A stretch of 64,000 nucleotides of DNA, from contig JAQFVV010000027.1 in NCBI GenBank assembly GCA_028023455.1, positions 9,423,845 through 9,487,844 of the forward strand. The letters run 5' to 3'. Shown piece after piece: positions 47,011 through 57,510 of this stretch (the stretch's first letter is position 1; each line of letters begins with the position of its first letter). The notes under the pieces were generated by a model, which did not search any database, was not told the origin of the DNA, and saw only the letters and a program-made list of their open reading frames with translations. Made by a program: the position numbers and the translations under genes. This DNA comes from Epiperipatus broadwayi. Taxonomy: Eukaryota; Onychophora; Udeonychophora; Euonychophora; Peripatidae.

Positions 47011-47499
47011 ATTAATAATGATAAAGAAATTAGAATAAAAATTATTGATTAAGCAGCAAGGTAGTGAAATTAAGTATTGTTTTGCAATCTATGGACATTA
47101 AGAAATGGGTTAGTTCATTATTGTGAGGGTGTAGAGATAGAGGTAGCTTTATACAGAACAGAGATTTGTATAATTAAGAAATGAAAAAAAGTTTGGATGA
47201 TTATAAATGTGGACTTGAGAGAGAATGGCAGAAAATAAATAGGAAGAATAAGAAGAACAATACAGAAGTCTTGAAAAATCTACATAAAAAAAAATTGTTG
47301 TAAAGTTGAAGGATTGGATAGAAATTAAAAGATAGAGCAATTATAAAAGATATGTTGGAATGGAATGTAAAGGATAAAAGAGGAAATGGTCCCAAAAAGT
47401 CTGATGAGTTTGGGAATGATGGTTTGATATCTAGGGCAATGTACACAAAGGCTTAGAAATGATCTGGTTTGATAAAAAGGACAGTTTATAAGATTTCCA
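47011..47499. other. no gene; AG-rich DNA
   Basis: Purine-rich on the plus strand, so the minus strand is open in several frames (47149-47582) with pyrimidine-codon residues only. Not supported as coding. Confidence 0.4.
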
Positions 47500-47615
47500 A
47501 TGTAATGATTGGATGCAGTGGTAAAGTCACAGATTATGATGCTCATGGTCCATGAATCACAATTCAATTCTCTTACTTCCATGGATCAAACCTCATGAAT
47601 TCCTAAATAAGAAAC
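47500..47615 (+). repeat. family I SINE, plus strand
   Basis: ATTGGATGCAGTGGTAAAGTCACAGATT, TGGTCCATGAATCACAATTCAATTCTC and ATGGATCAAACCTCATGAATTCC follow the order of the 45985 copy in the opposite orientation. Confidence 0.5.
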
Positions 47616-48769
47616 CACTAAATTATCATTTTGTTTATTCTAATAACTATTATTTGTCCAATGTATATTCCTAAAAATTTCTAATTCACATAAAATAATT
47701 TAGGAGGTATACATACCTTTCTTTTCTGAATTTTTCAATAATCGTCTACATTTATAGATGAAGTGAAATTAGTGAAGTTTTTTTAGGAATTTCAAAGCAG
47801 AAAAGAAATCCAAACAGAAAGTCTTCATTAAGATCAATAAAAATAACAAGTAACTTAAAATTGAATCTATCTTATAACATCTACTTTGCCAATGCAAATA
47901 CAAAAACAGAAACCCAAGTATTGACCCTGTTCAAAATCAAAAAATTAAATGGGGTGTGACATCATAATGATTTAAACACATCATTGGTAGTTCGTCATTG
48001 CTTGCAATCCAGAATAATTGGGAACTAGCAAACTCCCTAACAATGATTTGTGTTTTTGCTTATATTGCCTAGTTACCTTGGCCTGTCTTGGACAGAAACC
48101 TTAGTGCTCACACAGATTTATAAGGTAACAAATAGAAAGAAGAAAATTCAATAGAATTGAAAAGAAGATACAAACAGTTTGAAACTTTACGCACATTTTT
48201 CTGATGACAACAAATTTTTTTAAAAAAATGTTCAATTGTAGCAAAAAATTAGTAAAAAAAAAAAAATATTTTATATGCGATGTGATGCGCAATGACTTCT
48301 CCTTATTCCTTATGATACTGCCATCTAGTGGTATTAAATTGTATCTAAACTTTCTTCATTCCTAATTTCTGGAACAGTATCAAACCAAAAAATAAAAATA
48401 ATACATATAAATAAGGAATGCTTTTATTCACATAAATATACTAAAATGTAAAAAAATGCATTAAAAAATAAATGTTTGTCAGTTTTCACACACAAAAAAG
48501 TATGGACCAATCAGAAATTGATGCCAGATTCCTAATGAATTATTTAAATGAAATTGCAACTGCCAAGAAAGCGAGCATTAGTTACAAATTTATGTAAACA
48601 ATTCTTTGAGAATCTGATTTGTAAATTTTTAAAAGTGACTAGCCTATGCTTCTACTTGTAAAAGCTAAAGAATATTTGTTTTTACTTTTTAATTCATTCA
48701 TGTCAATAAAAATGTTAAATGAATATATATACTTAATTATCAAAATAACTGAAACACACAGGCTTATTA
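47616..48769. other. AT-rich intergenic DNA
   Basis: No gene. CTGCCATCTAGTGGTAT near 48318-48334 is the tip motif seen in several foldback relics. Confidence 0.4.
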
Positions 48770-49425
48770 TATACCTGTGTTTATATATGTAATATATAGG
48801 GTATATGAGCACAGACTTTCACACGACCCCACCACTCTCCACACTATCTCATAACACTGATACACTTGAACACATATATGTTGAAAAGATAAATAATCAC
48901 CAATATACATATTTCATGCTAAACCAGCAATCATCAGTTAGTCCAGATTACCATCTCTACACATATATGCTGTAAGTGCTCAGATATATATTAAGATAGC
49001 CAAACCTTATACTTTAATGGATGGGCTTCAATCTACTCCATACTCCAACTCTTCAACCATCCATTCAATTGAAAATCAACACGAGGGTGACAAGAATCTC
49101 TGCCTCAGGGTGGCCTTTGAGCGTTCCATCATCAGATTTTCAATTGAATGGATGGTTGGAGTGTGGAGTAGATTGAAGCCTGTCCATTAAAGTATAAGGT
49201 TTGGCTATCTTAATATATATCTGAGCACTTATAGCATATATGTGTACAGATGGTAATCTGGACCAACTGATGATTGCTGGTTTAGCATGAAATATGTATA
49301 TTGGTGATTATTTATCTTTTTAACATATATGTGTTCAAGTGTATCAGTGTTATGAGGTAGTGGGGAGAGTGGTGGGTTGTGTGAAAGTCAGTGCTCATAT
49401 ACCCTATATATTAATTATCAAAAAG
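48770..49425. mobile_element. family C palindrome, copy 2
   Basis: From AATATATAGGGTATATGAGCACAGACTTTCACAC to its inverse GTGTGAAAGTCAGTGCTCATATACCCTATATATT. Arms of about 300 bp pair closely through CAGTTAGTCCAGATTACCATCT, AAGATAGCCAAACCTTATACTTTAATGGA and CTACTCCATACTCCAACTC---CCATTCAATTGAAAATC. The spacer of about 70 bp holds GACAAGAATCTCTGCCTCAGGGTGGCC. Confidence 0.85.
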
Positions 49426-50574
49426 AAAGTTATATCTGCTAAACTAGACTAATTTCTCATTGTCTTTTTTCTTATGCTTTATTTTTAAAATATCATTATT
49501 CTACTCTTTAAGAATGTCAGTCATCTTTTTTAGCTTATCTTTTCATTTTAATTATTATATATTTATTTCACTATATTTTTCGTAATGTTTTTATCAAAGT
49601 CCTTGGATACCATTTCTTCTTCATAATTTCTTCAGTATTCTTTACTTTTTTACATATTCTTTTTACTACTTCTACATTAATAATTTACCTGTTCCATTTT
49701 TTTCCATATTTCAAATGTCAAACTGTTTATCATCTCTTCGATTTTTTCTAATTGTTCATGTCTTTGTTCTATGTAAGACTACATTCAAATCTAATTTCAA
49801 TGAGCCCAAGTAATTATAAGTTTTTTATTTATATACATTTATCATTTTCAGATATCTTTATTCATATGTTTCAGGACTGTGTGGTAGAATAGAAGTTTTA
49901 AGTACATTTAAAACAATATTATAGATAGAAAAAGAGATGAAATTGGATTTGTTATTCCATCTGTTTATGTTTAAATAAGAAATAAAAATATTAAGCTTTA
50001 ACTGAGGTTTAAATTCTCTATCTGGATTAAGAATAATCTTTAGTTTAATAATTGATTATTAATAATTACTAATATATTTATCTGAAATATATAGTGTCAA
50101 AGATGTGAAGGCAGAAAGTTTGACTCTTGTAATCAAACTATAATAATTTGCTCTCTGTAAAGGCTAAATAAATGACGAAGATACATGTAAAAGATTGTGA
50201 TTTGGGCCTATTGAAGACTCCTCGTTTAGCATGAAAGGCATCATGGGAGTTATTTATTTTTTCAGATATTTTTATTTATATATTTCAAGAATATATGCTG
50301 AATTGAAAGTTTTAAATGACATCTAAAAAAGACATTACATATGAAAAAGGAAAAGAGAGATAAAGTTATTCCATGTGTTAATTTTAATTAAAGAATAGAT
50401 ATATTAATATTTAACTGAGATTTAAAGTTTGTACCTGGGCTAGAGATAATCTCTAGTTTAATAAATAATTAGTAATAATCAGTAATATATTTATCTTAAG
50501 TAGTTAGTGTTAAAGTTACGGATACAGAAAGTTTAACATTTGTAAATCAATAAATAATATATTATACATATGTA
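49426..50574. other. AT-rich DNA with a weak LINE C-terminal scrap (minus)
   Basis: Near 49480-49800 the minus strand reads TIRKNRR, then TFEIWKKMEQV and KEYVKK-RILKKL-RRNG. This follows the FE-W--RRM...N-EVL--V---R-IL--I--R pattern of LINE C-termini. Identity is low and I would not rely on it. 49980-50110 and 50380-50510 are diverged direct copies of each other (TTTAACTGAG-TTTAAA...TATTTATCT). Confidence 0.35.
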
Positions 50575-50905
50575 GTAATATATAGGGTATATGAGCACAT
50601 ACTTTCACATGCCCCACCACTCTCCACACTATCTCATAATACTGATACACTTGAACACACATATGTTGAAAAGATAAATAATCACCAATATACGTATTTC
50701 ATGCTAAACCAGCAATCATCAGTTGGTCCAGATTATCATTTCTATATGCTATAAGTGCTCAGATATATATTAAGATGCCAAACCTCATACTTAATGAACA
50801 GGCTTCAATGCACTCCACACTCCAACTCTTCAATCATCCATCCAATTAAAAATCTGATTACGAAATGCTCACAGGCCACCCTGAGACCGAGATTCTTGTC
50901 ACACC
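50575..50905. mobile_element. family C, single arm
   Basis: Left arm only: TATAGGGTATATGAGCACATACTTTCACATGCCCCACC through CAGTTGGTCCAGATTATCATT to AAATCTGATTACGAAATGCTCACAGGCCACCCTGAGACC. It is followed directly by the next copy, so the right arm was lost, or the two copies recombined. Confidence 0.75.
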
Positions 50906-51535
50906 ATAACTGAAACACACAGGCTTATTATATACCTGTGTCTATATATGTAATATATAGGGTATATGAACACAGACTTTCACATACCCCACCACTCTCC
51001 ACACTATTTCATAACACTGATACACGTGAACACACATATGTTGAAAAAATAATTAGTCACCAATTTACGTATTTCATACTGAACCAGCAATCATCAATTG
51101 GTCCAGATTACCATCTCCATACATATATGCTCTAAGTGCGCAGATATATATTAAGATAGCCAAAACTCATACTTTAATGAACAGGCTTCAATCTACTTCA
51201 CACTCCAACTCTTCAACAGTCCATCCAATTGAAAATCTGATGATGAAATGCTCAAAGGGCATCCTAAGATTTGGCTATCTTAATTTATATCTGAGCACTT
51301 ATAGCATGTATATGTGGAGATGGTAATCTGGACCAACTAATGATTGTTGGTTTAGCATGAAGTACATATATTGGTGATTATTTATCTTTTGAACGTATTG
51401 TGTGTTCAAGTGTATCGGTGTTATGAGTTAGTGTGGAGAGTGGTGGGGCGTGTGAAAGCCTGTGCTCATATACTCTATATATTACATATATAGACACAGA
51501 TATATAATAAGCCTATGTATTTCAGTTATACATAT
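50906..51535. mobile_element. family C palindrome, copy 4
   Basis: Left arm from 50953 (TATATAGGGTATATGAACACAGACTTTCACATACCCCACC), right arm ending near 51480 (GTGTGAAAGCCTGTGCTCATATACTCTATATATTACATATATAGACACAG). Outer flanks ACTGAAACACACAGGCTTATTATATACCTGTGTCTATATATGT and their inverse extend the symmetry, so the family's true ends lie outside the GGGTATATGA block. Confidence 0.8.
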
Positions 51536-52286
51536 GTAGTGTAAATATACAGATAAAAAAAAACATTTATTGCTTATCAGATGATAAACTTTAGGTCACT
51601 TGATAAAGGTTGTATAATAGTTTGTTGTTTATTTCCAGAATATTATATAATATTTGAATAAACAGAATAGAAAATATTTCATATTTTGTTGCTTTTAATT
51701 GAGAAGTTTAATTTCAAATAGATTTTTAGATAAATTTAATTTACGTTTTTTTTTTCTTTAGCCCATTACGATCAACTTATTGATTATTTTTTAATCTACT
51801 GTAATTAAGAAATTACCTACTTAATTAAATGGAACCTAATTTTAGTAAAAATTTAAATTAAAAAAGGGATGGGAAATAATACATAAAGCCTTTTCTATTT
51901 TCAACCAATAGCATTTATATATATACGTTAAGATTCTGACTGAAGTACAGATTGAAATAATGAGAGAATAGAATATTATGACTACACAATAATACTTGAT
52001 CATCATAATCAATAGTAGCCATTGCTTGCTATGTCTTAGCACAAATTATTCTAGCATCTTAATATTTAGAGTTATTTTATTAATTATAAAATATCCCTTA
52101 ACTTACACGTGATAGTCATTTTTATTTTCTATTGATAAACTAAAAAAATTTAACAAAAGAAAAATGAATATTAATTAAAAATGATATAATAAAGTATGAT
52201 ATGTAATAAATTAAATTAGGTTTTTTTTAGTATCCCCATATATCTGTAAACAAGAATCCATCTGAGATCTTTTTTTACTCCCAAAA
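51536..52286. other. AT-rich DNA, nothing recognised
   Basis: No gene or element found. Confidence 0.4.
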
Positions 52287-52722
52287 CACTTCCGGAATGA
52301 ACAGAGCAAAACTCTCCATACAGTATTGCCAATGTGCTAAACAGAGTAATCAATGGATGCCAGAAGGCTTGTGCATAAAATCCCTATCTAATGCCTACTC
52401 ATCCAATATTTCAGACTAGTTTCTGGCTTGTGGCCTTTGTCGATGAGGAGCTTTGGATCTGAGAGCACTGAGCTTTGGATCTGAGAGCGCTGCAGTACTC
52501 TCAGATCCAAAGCTCCTCACTGACAAAGGCCACAAGCCAGAAACTAGTCTGGGGATATTGGATGAATAGGCATTAGATAGGGATTTTATGCACAAGCTTT
52601 CTGGCATCCATTGATTACTCTGTTTAGCACAGGTGGCAATACTGTATGGAGAGTTTTGCTCTGTTTATCAACAATTAATGTGCTAGTATAGGAAATGTGA
52701 TCATGTGACACTTCCGGAATGA
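52287..52722. mobile_element. family B foldback with 14-bp target duplication
   Basis: The element 52301-52708 starts ACAGAGCAAAACTCTCCATACAGTATTGCCA. It carries both arms, with a duplicated GAGCTTTGGATCTGAGAGC at the centre, and ends with the one-sided tail ...CTAGTATAGGAAATGTGATCATGTGA. CACTTCCGGAATGA lies on both sides (52287-52300 and 52709-52722) without a mismatch. Spurious open frames cross the arms. Confidence 0.85.
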
Positions 52723-53094
52723 TGTTCATGAAAAAACTTTTCACTGTGTAAAAGGAAATACAATGAAGTATTAATATAGGTCTATTTTTAAAACAGAAGA
52801 TTGTGTTTGTTTGTTATTTTTTAATAAAGTATTAAAAATTTTAAAAATAGCGCATTCACACATTATTTTAGACAATCTTCTTTAGCAAGTTCTTCTATTC
52901 TCATTAGTTGTATGCCCTCTAGTATGAGCTTTAGCAATTAATACATGCCAGGTGGTAATACATAATAGATCCATATCTACTTTTATCTTATTCAATATTC
53001 CCAGTCTAATTTTTAGCTTATAGCTTTTATTACTGAGAAGCTTTTTAAACAGTGCACTTATCTCTTTTTGAATCTAGCAGCGATTTTTTACTTT
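52723..53094 (+). repeat. AT-rich DNA with a family B relic
   Basis: 52900-53050 keeps the order GCCCTCTAGTATGAGC, GCAATTAATACATGCCAGG, TTCAATATTCCCAGTCTAATTTTTAGC and TTACTGAGAAGC of a diverged family B arm. Confidence 0.45.
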
Positions 53095-53550
53095 TTGTTA
53101 TCAGTATATCTCACCTTACCTTCAACTAATGGACTACTTCAGGTTCCATCTCATCTTTATTGGAATGAGCATTCATCTCCATCAAACAATAGATATGTGA
53201 ATTGATAACATATATCCAATAGCTGATATAGGCTAATGATTAATAATGATCAGTGAATCCAATTGTTTTCATTATGGAAGAGGATTTGGCTATCAATAAT
53301 CAGTTCAGTTGGAGGTAAAATAGGCAACAATAGTTTACTGTCAAACTTGAATGGAAGTACACATGTTGTCTCCCCTATATGACTGAAGCAGTTGAGGCAA
53401 CTTCATATTAGAACTGGAAGCTTTTAGATCCTACATTGGACATGAAGCAAGCTATCACCAAACAGCTGAAGTGTCACCATAGCTGTTCATGAGGCAAACT
53501 GTCATGGTGCAGGTGGAAGTGGTAGGATAACTTAGAAGGGCACTGCTGCG
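53095..53550 (+). repeat. family A dispersed repeat, longest copy
   Basis: Starts ATCTCACCTTACCTTCAACTAATGGACTA and continues through GAGCATTCATCTCC, ATCAGTGAATCCAATTGTTTTCATTATGGAAGAGGATTTGGC, CAATAGTTTACTGTCAAACTTGAA and CATGAGGCAAACTGTCATGGTGCAGGTGGAAGTGGTAGGATAACTTA. The last blocks are shared with the copy at 1085-1590 but not with the shorter copy at 18625. Confidence 0.65.
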
Positions 53551-54264
53551 TGTTATGACCAGCAAGTAAATAAATGGACAAAGGCAGAATTGAGATGGTA
53601 ATTTATAGTGCAATACGGATAATTTTAACTATATACATCACCTATTATAAGGCATAATAAAATAATAAAAGGTCATGGTGACCTGCATAAATAACCCTAG
53701 TCCTGCTTTAGACTTACAGAGGCAGGAGTCTCTGACTAAATTAAAACTCAGAACATACTCAGAACGTATTTAGAACAATTAGTTTAGTTTATGGGGGTTT
53801 ATATACCCCTCAAGACTTCTGGAGTCTTTTACATTCCTAACCATATATGGTGTTTTCACTTACGTTTTCACATACACACAGTATTTTTACGTTTCTCACC
53901 ATATATGGTATTTTACATAGTTTTCTGACCCTATAAGGTCAGCTGGGCTTTCTATTATTATACAACTTTCTGTGATTTAATAACATTGCAATTTTACACA
54001 ATCGTTATTCTTAATTACTATACAGTTATTTTACATATTTATTATACATTTCAGTTATTACTTTTATTCTACGTTTATACAATTATTATTATTGTTTTAC
54101 ATATTCGTTATTTTTATACAATTATTATTATTTACATATTCATTATACATTATGTGTTTATACCTTGACCTTGAATACTGCAGGTACCTGAAGTCCTTTA
54201 AATTAATAGTTTCAAGGCAACTAGGTACTGTATCTCACCAATGGTATCAGACGAAATTATAACA
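53551..54264. other. hairpin-rich segment with LTR-like termini
   Basis: Bounded by TGTTATGACC and AAATTATAACA, the TG...CA inverted ends of an LTR, but the flanks show no target duplication, so LTR status is doubtful. Within 53804-53942 are five short hairpins in a row, including ACCATATATGGT twice. Further on is a run of imperfect TTATTATACA-like repeats (53980-54160). Non-coding. Confidence 0.35.
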
Positions 54265-54884
54265 GTTGTATATGTTATAAATATGTATTTGTATATTTGT
54301 TTTAATTAATACAAATTTATTGTATTTTTACGATTCTGTGCTTATTATAATAATGTATAAATACAACAACTATACTATCAAGCTAAACTTCTTACATTGG
54401 ATGACATAAAAGTACTGACAGTAGGAGAACTTGTTAAAGAATAGCAGTGTGTAAGCAAAGATAATACTGTATTTTTTTGGTTTTATAATAATTTTCTTCA
54501 TGTTCTCTCTTTTAAGATTCTCATGTCAACTATCTTCATAAAGGTCATTCACTAATTGTTTTTTTTTTTTTTTTAGTCTTAAAGAAATGTTATTTGATAT
54601 CACATAGAATATTAATTACTTTGTTAACTGGGAATTAGATAGGAAGGTAAAAAGGTGTAGAATCTGAAGATTAAAATATACGAATTATGCCCAGCTCTTC
54701 TAATTCTTGTGCTCAAACTTTTAAAAGTTGCGAATAATAAAACCATTCACTAATTTATTTTATTTAGTTATTTACATAATTAAATGATGCATTAATTTAT
54801 TTGTTACATTTTTGAAAAATACTACAAAACAGCATACATATATAGTAAAAAAAAAAAAATTAATATTGACATGTTAACAGTAGC
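54265..54884. other. AT-rich DNA, nothing recognised
   Basis: Homopolymer T run near 54559-54574. No gene. Confidence 0.4.
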
Positions 54885-55560
54885 AACGCTTTCCATATGA
54901 AAATGCCACCTAGTGCAAGCCATAGTAATTAATAGATGCTAGAAGGTTTGGACATCAAAATCCCTATCTAGTGCCTACTATATCCTATACCCCAGATTAA
55001 TTTCTAACTTATGAATTTCTTCAATGAAGAGCATTGGATTTAAGAGCACTATACCTAGATCTTCAAATATAATGCAACCCTCCAGCACCCAACCAAAGCT
55101 ACGAGATCAAAAGATTATGTTTTCAATCCAAGCTCATAATACAATAATGTTTTCAATCCAAGCTTATTCACCTGTTTAGTCATATAAATTTGGATCCAGA
55201 TTAGTATCTATACACTTTGGTGTCTTTGTTTTTTTAATGCCCATAGTCATTATCATTTGTGGGCTAAAATTGGTATTAACCATTACAATATATTTATTAT
55301 GCTTTCACAATCTGTTAAAACAGTAGCAGCTTTTTCTTCACAGTATCGCCACCCAGTGCAAGCCTTAGTAATCGATGGATGCTGTGGGATTTATGCAGTA
55401 GTTTCAGATTCAAGACTCCTCACTGATGAAGGCCATCAATCTAAAAATTAATCTGAAGATATTGGATGTAGTAGGCACTATATAGAGATTTTGAGGCACA
55501 AACTTTCTAGCATCCACTGATTATTATGCCTTGCACTAGGTGGCACTACTGTATGAGAGT
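54885..55560. mobile_element. family B foldback, old copy
   Basis: A plus arm (54895-55250) with CCACCTAGTGCAAGCCATAGTAATTAATAGATGC, AATCCCTATCTAGTGCCTACTA and CACTTTGGTGTCTTTG. It is followed by mixed pieces (55320-55560) that include GCCACCCAGTGCAAGCC and the minus-arm sequence GATATTGGATGTAGTAGGCACTATATAGAGATTTTGAGG. More diverged than other copies and rearranged at the centre. Confidence 0.65.
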
Positions 55561-55589
55561 TATTAGAGTGATAACAAACATAAAAGCAC

Positions 55590-57510
55590 ATAGAAATAGA
55601 AATATTAGTTTTGCAGAAAATGAATTGAATGAGACAGAGAAGAAGTTGAAAAGTGGAAAGGCAAGACATTTAGATGGATAGGCAGTAGAGATAGTGATGA
55701 ATTTGGGAAATAGAGCAAAAATAAATATATGTCACATTTTAATAAGATAGTACAAAATGTAGAATTTCCAGATAGCTGGAATATTACAAGAATAAGACTA
55801 TTATTTAAAGTAAAGGGTAAGGACCATAGAAAGATAAAAAAAATTATAGACTGATAACTGTAACATCAGTGTTATACAAAGTTTTTGCATATATAATGGC
55901 TGGAAGGGTGGTAAAATGGATGGAAGAATATAATATAGTGGGAGAAATGCAAAGAGGTTTGAGATTGTAGGCATATACAAAATAGTTTATTTATAGTCAC
56001 ACAGCTTATAGATAAATAAATAATACAAAAAATGCTGTCAGATAATGGAAATTATTCTTCACATATAAATCGTGACAAACAGAGCAGCCAAAAATTCAAA
56101 AAATATTAATCACAATAAACAATTTGCCAAGCGCTTTCGGTACAGTATACTGTACCGAAAGCGCTTGGCAAATGTTGACATGCTTCTGATATACTGTATC
56201 GAAAGAGCTTGGCAAATTGTTTGTTGCGATTAATGTTTTTTGAATTGGCTGCTTGTTTATCATGATTTATACATAAAGAATAATTAACAGCTTATAGATA
56301 TGAATAGGAAGACAGATAGACAGTTACATATAATCTTTACAGATATAGAGAATGCATATAATAACATAAATAGAAATAGATTATGCATAAGTTTAGTAAA
56401 TTTGGAAATGAATGGGCTTTAGTGGATTTTATTAAGAGATTAAATAAAAATAATTACTATATGTATCATTTAGGAAATATAGAATCAGAGTTAAAATTGA
56501 GATGAAACTAAGGCAAGGAAGCCCTACATCACCTATTTTGCTTTTGTTATGGAGAGAGCAATAGAAAGACTAGTAATAGGGGTAGAGATACCACTAATAG
56601 ATGGCAAGAGAGTATATACATTATCAGGTCTTTTATTTGCTGATGATATCTTCTTGTGCACGGAAAGTGGGGAAGATATGGAAATTATACTGAAGATGTG
56701 TCCAAGGATGGGTAAAGAGATGGGGATTAAATTTAGTGAAGAAAAATCAAAAGTAGTGATGATAAATGATAGGGAAAGAGAAGAGAAAGAATTTTTATTG
56801 GGGATATAAAGTTAAATGTGGTGAATAGATATAACTACTTGGGGAATTGTTTAAGTAATCAGAAGAATTGCTTTGATGAATGGGAGAAAAAATTGATAAA
56901 TGAAACAAAGAAAAGAAAAGGACTGATAAAGAAGTTAACAGTATTTTCATGTAATAAATATGATGTAGGAAGAATTGAATCAAATGGGGGGGGAGGGGAT
57001 GGCAGTAGCAAAGTTAACTTATGGTAGTGATGCATTATGAGTTAGTAAAGCAGTATTAGATTAATTAGAAAAAATATAAAGAGAAATAGAAAGACATGCA
57101 ATAGAAGCAGATGTATGGATAACAAAGGAGGCAAATCAAGGAGAAATGGGAAGGTCAAGTTTTTATATGAGAGATGCAAAAAGTGAAATGAAAAATGTTC
57201 AGTAAATTGCAATTTATAGATGGTAAGAGAATAGCAAAAACAGTATTTAATTGAGAATAGCAAAAACAGTATTTAATTGGGTTATGAATAAAGGACAGGC
57301 AACAAAATGGGTAAGAAAGGTACTATGGTATGTAGAAGATTTGGACAAAAACTTTGTCAGTATACTTGTACAAAAGGTGAAATGATTGTGTTAGGAAGAT
57401 TGTTGAGTGTTACAATGGCAAAGAATGGGATAGAAGAATAAATGCATTAATAAAAAATAGGGAATTGGAGAACTAGTATGGAGAAAAAAAAGTTTATATA
57501 TATATATATA
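55590..57510 (+). pseudogene. non-LTR retrotransposon reverse transcriptase, second LINE type
   Basis: The plus strand reads a non-LTR reverse transcriptase in order across frameshifts: ELNETEKKLKSGKA; a YR-IT-SVLYKVFA segment near 55860; GRVVKWMEEYNIVGEMQRG near 55910; a QLID...FTDIENAYNN motif A region near 56300-56360; a LRQG-P segment near 56510; VMERAIERL and LLFADDIFLCTESGED (catalytic FADD, 56630-56680); KEMGIKFSEEKSKVVMIND; and NRYNYLGNCLSNQKNC. It is interrupted by the E element at 56015-56286 and again after 57490 by a longer insertion. The C-terminus resumes at 60771. It differs clearly from the RTE-like pieces. Inactive. Confidence 0.75.
56001..56300. mobile_element. E palindromic element inserted in the LINE, 14-bp target duplication
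   Basis: The 272-bp element 56015-56286 is flanked by ACAGCTTATAGATA on both sides (56001-56014 and 56287-56300); this sequence belongs to the LINE reading. Its core 56122-56173 is a perfect 52-bp palindrome reading CCAAGCGCTTTCGG / CCGAAAGCGCTTGG about a GTATAC centre. A third, slightly altered copy of the core half-site (ACTGTATCGAAAGAGCTTGGCAAAT) follows. The outer arms AATTATTCTTCA---ATAAATCGTGA also pair. Confidence 0.85.

Noticed and set aside
47149-47582. Three overlapping minus-strand frames
   Set aside because: They arise from a purine-rich plus strand and have no motif.
52416-52607. 63-codon open frame
   Set aside because: It runs across the arms of a family B foldback and is a chance frame.
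53551-54264. Solo LTR
   Set aside because: The termini look right (TGTTAT...ATAACA) but the flanks GCTGCG and GTTGTA are not a duplication, so I kept it only as an unassigned hairpin-rich segment.
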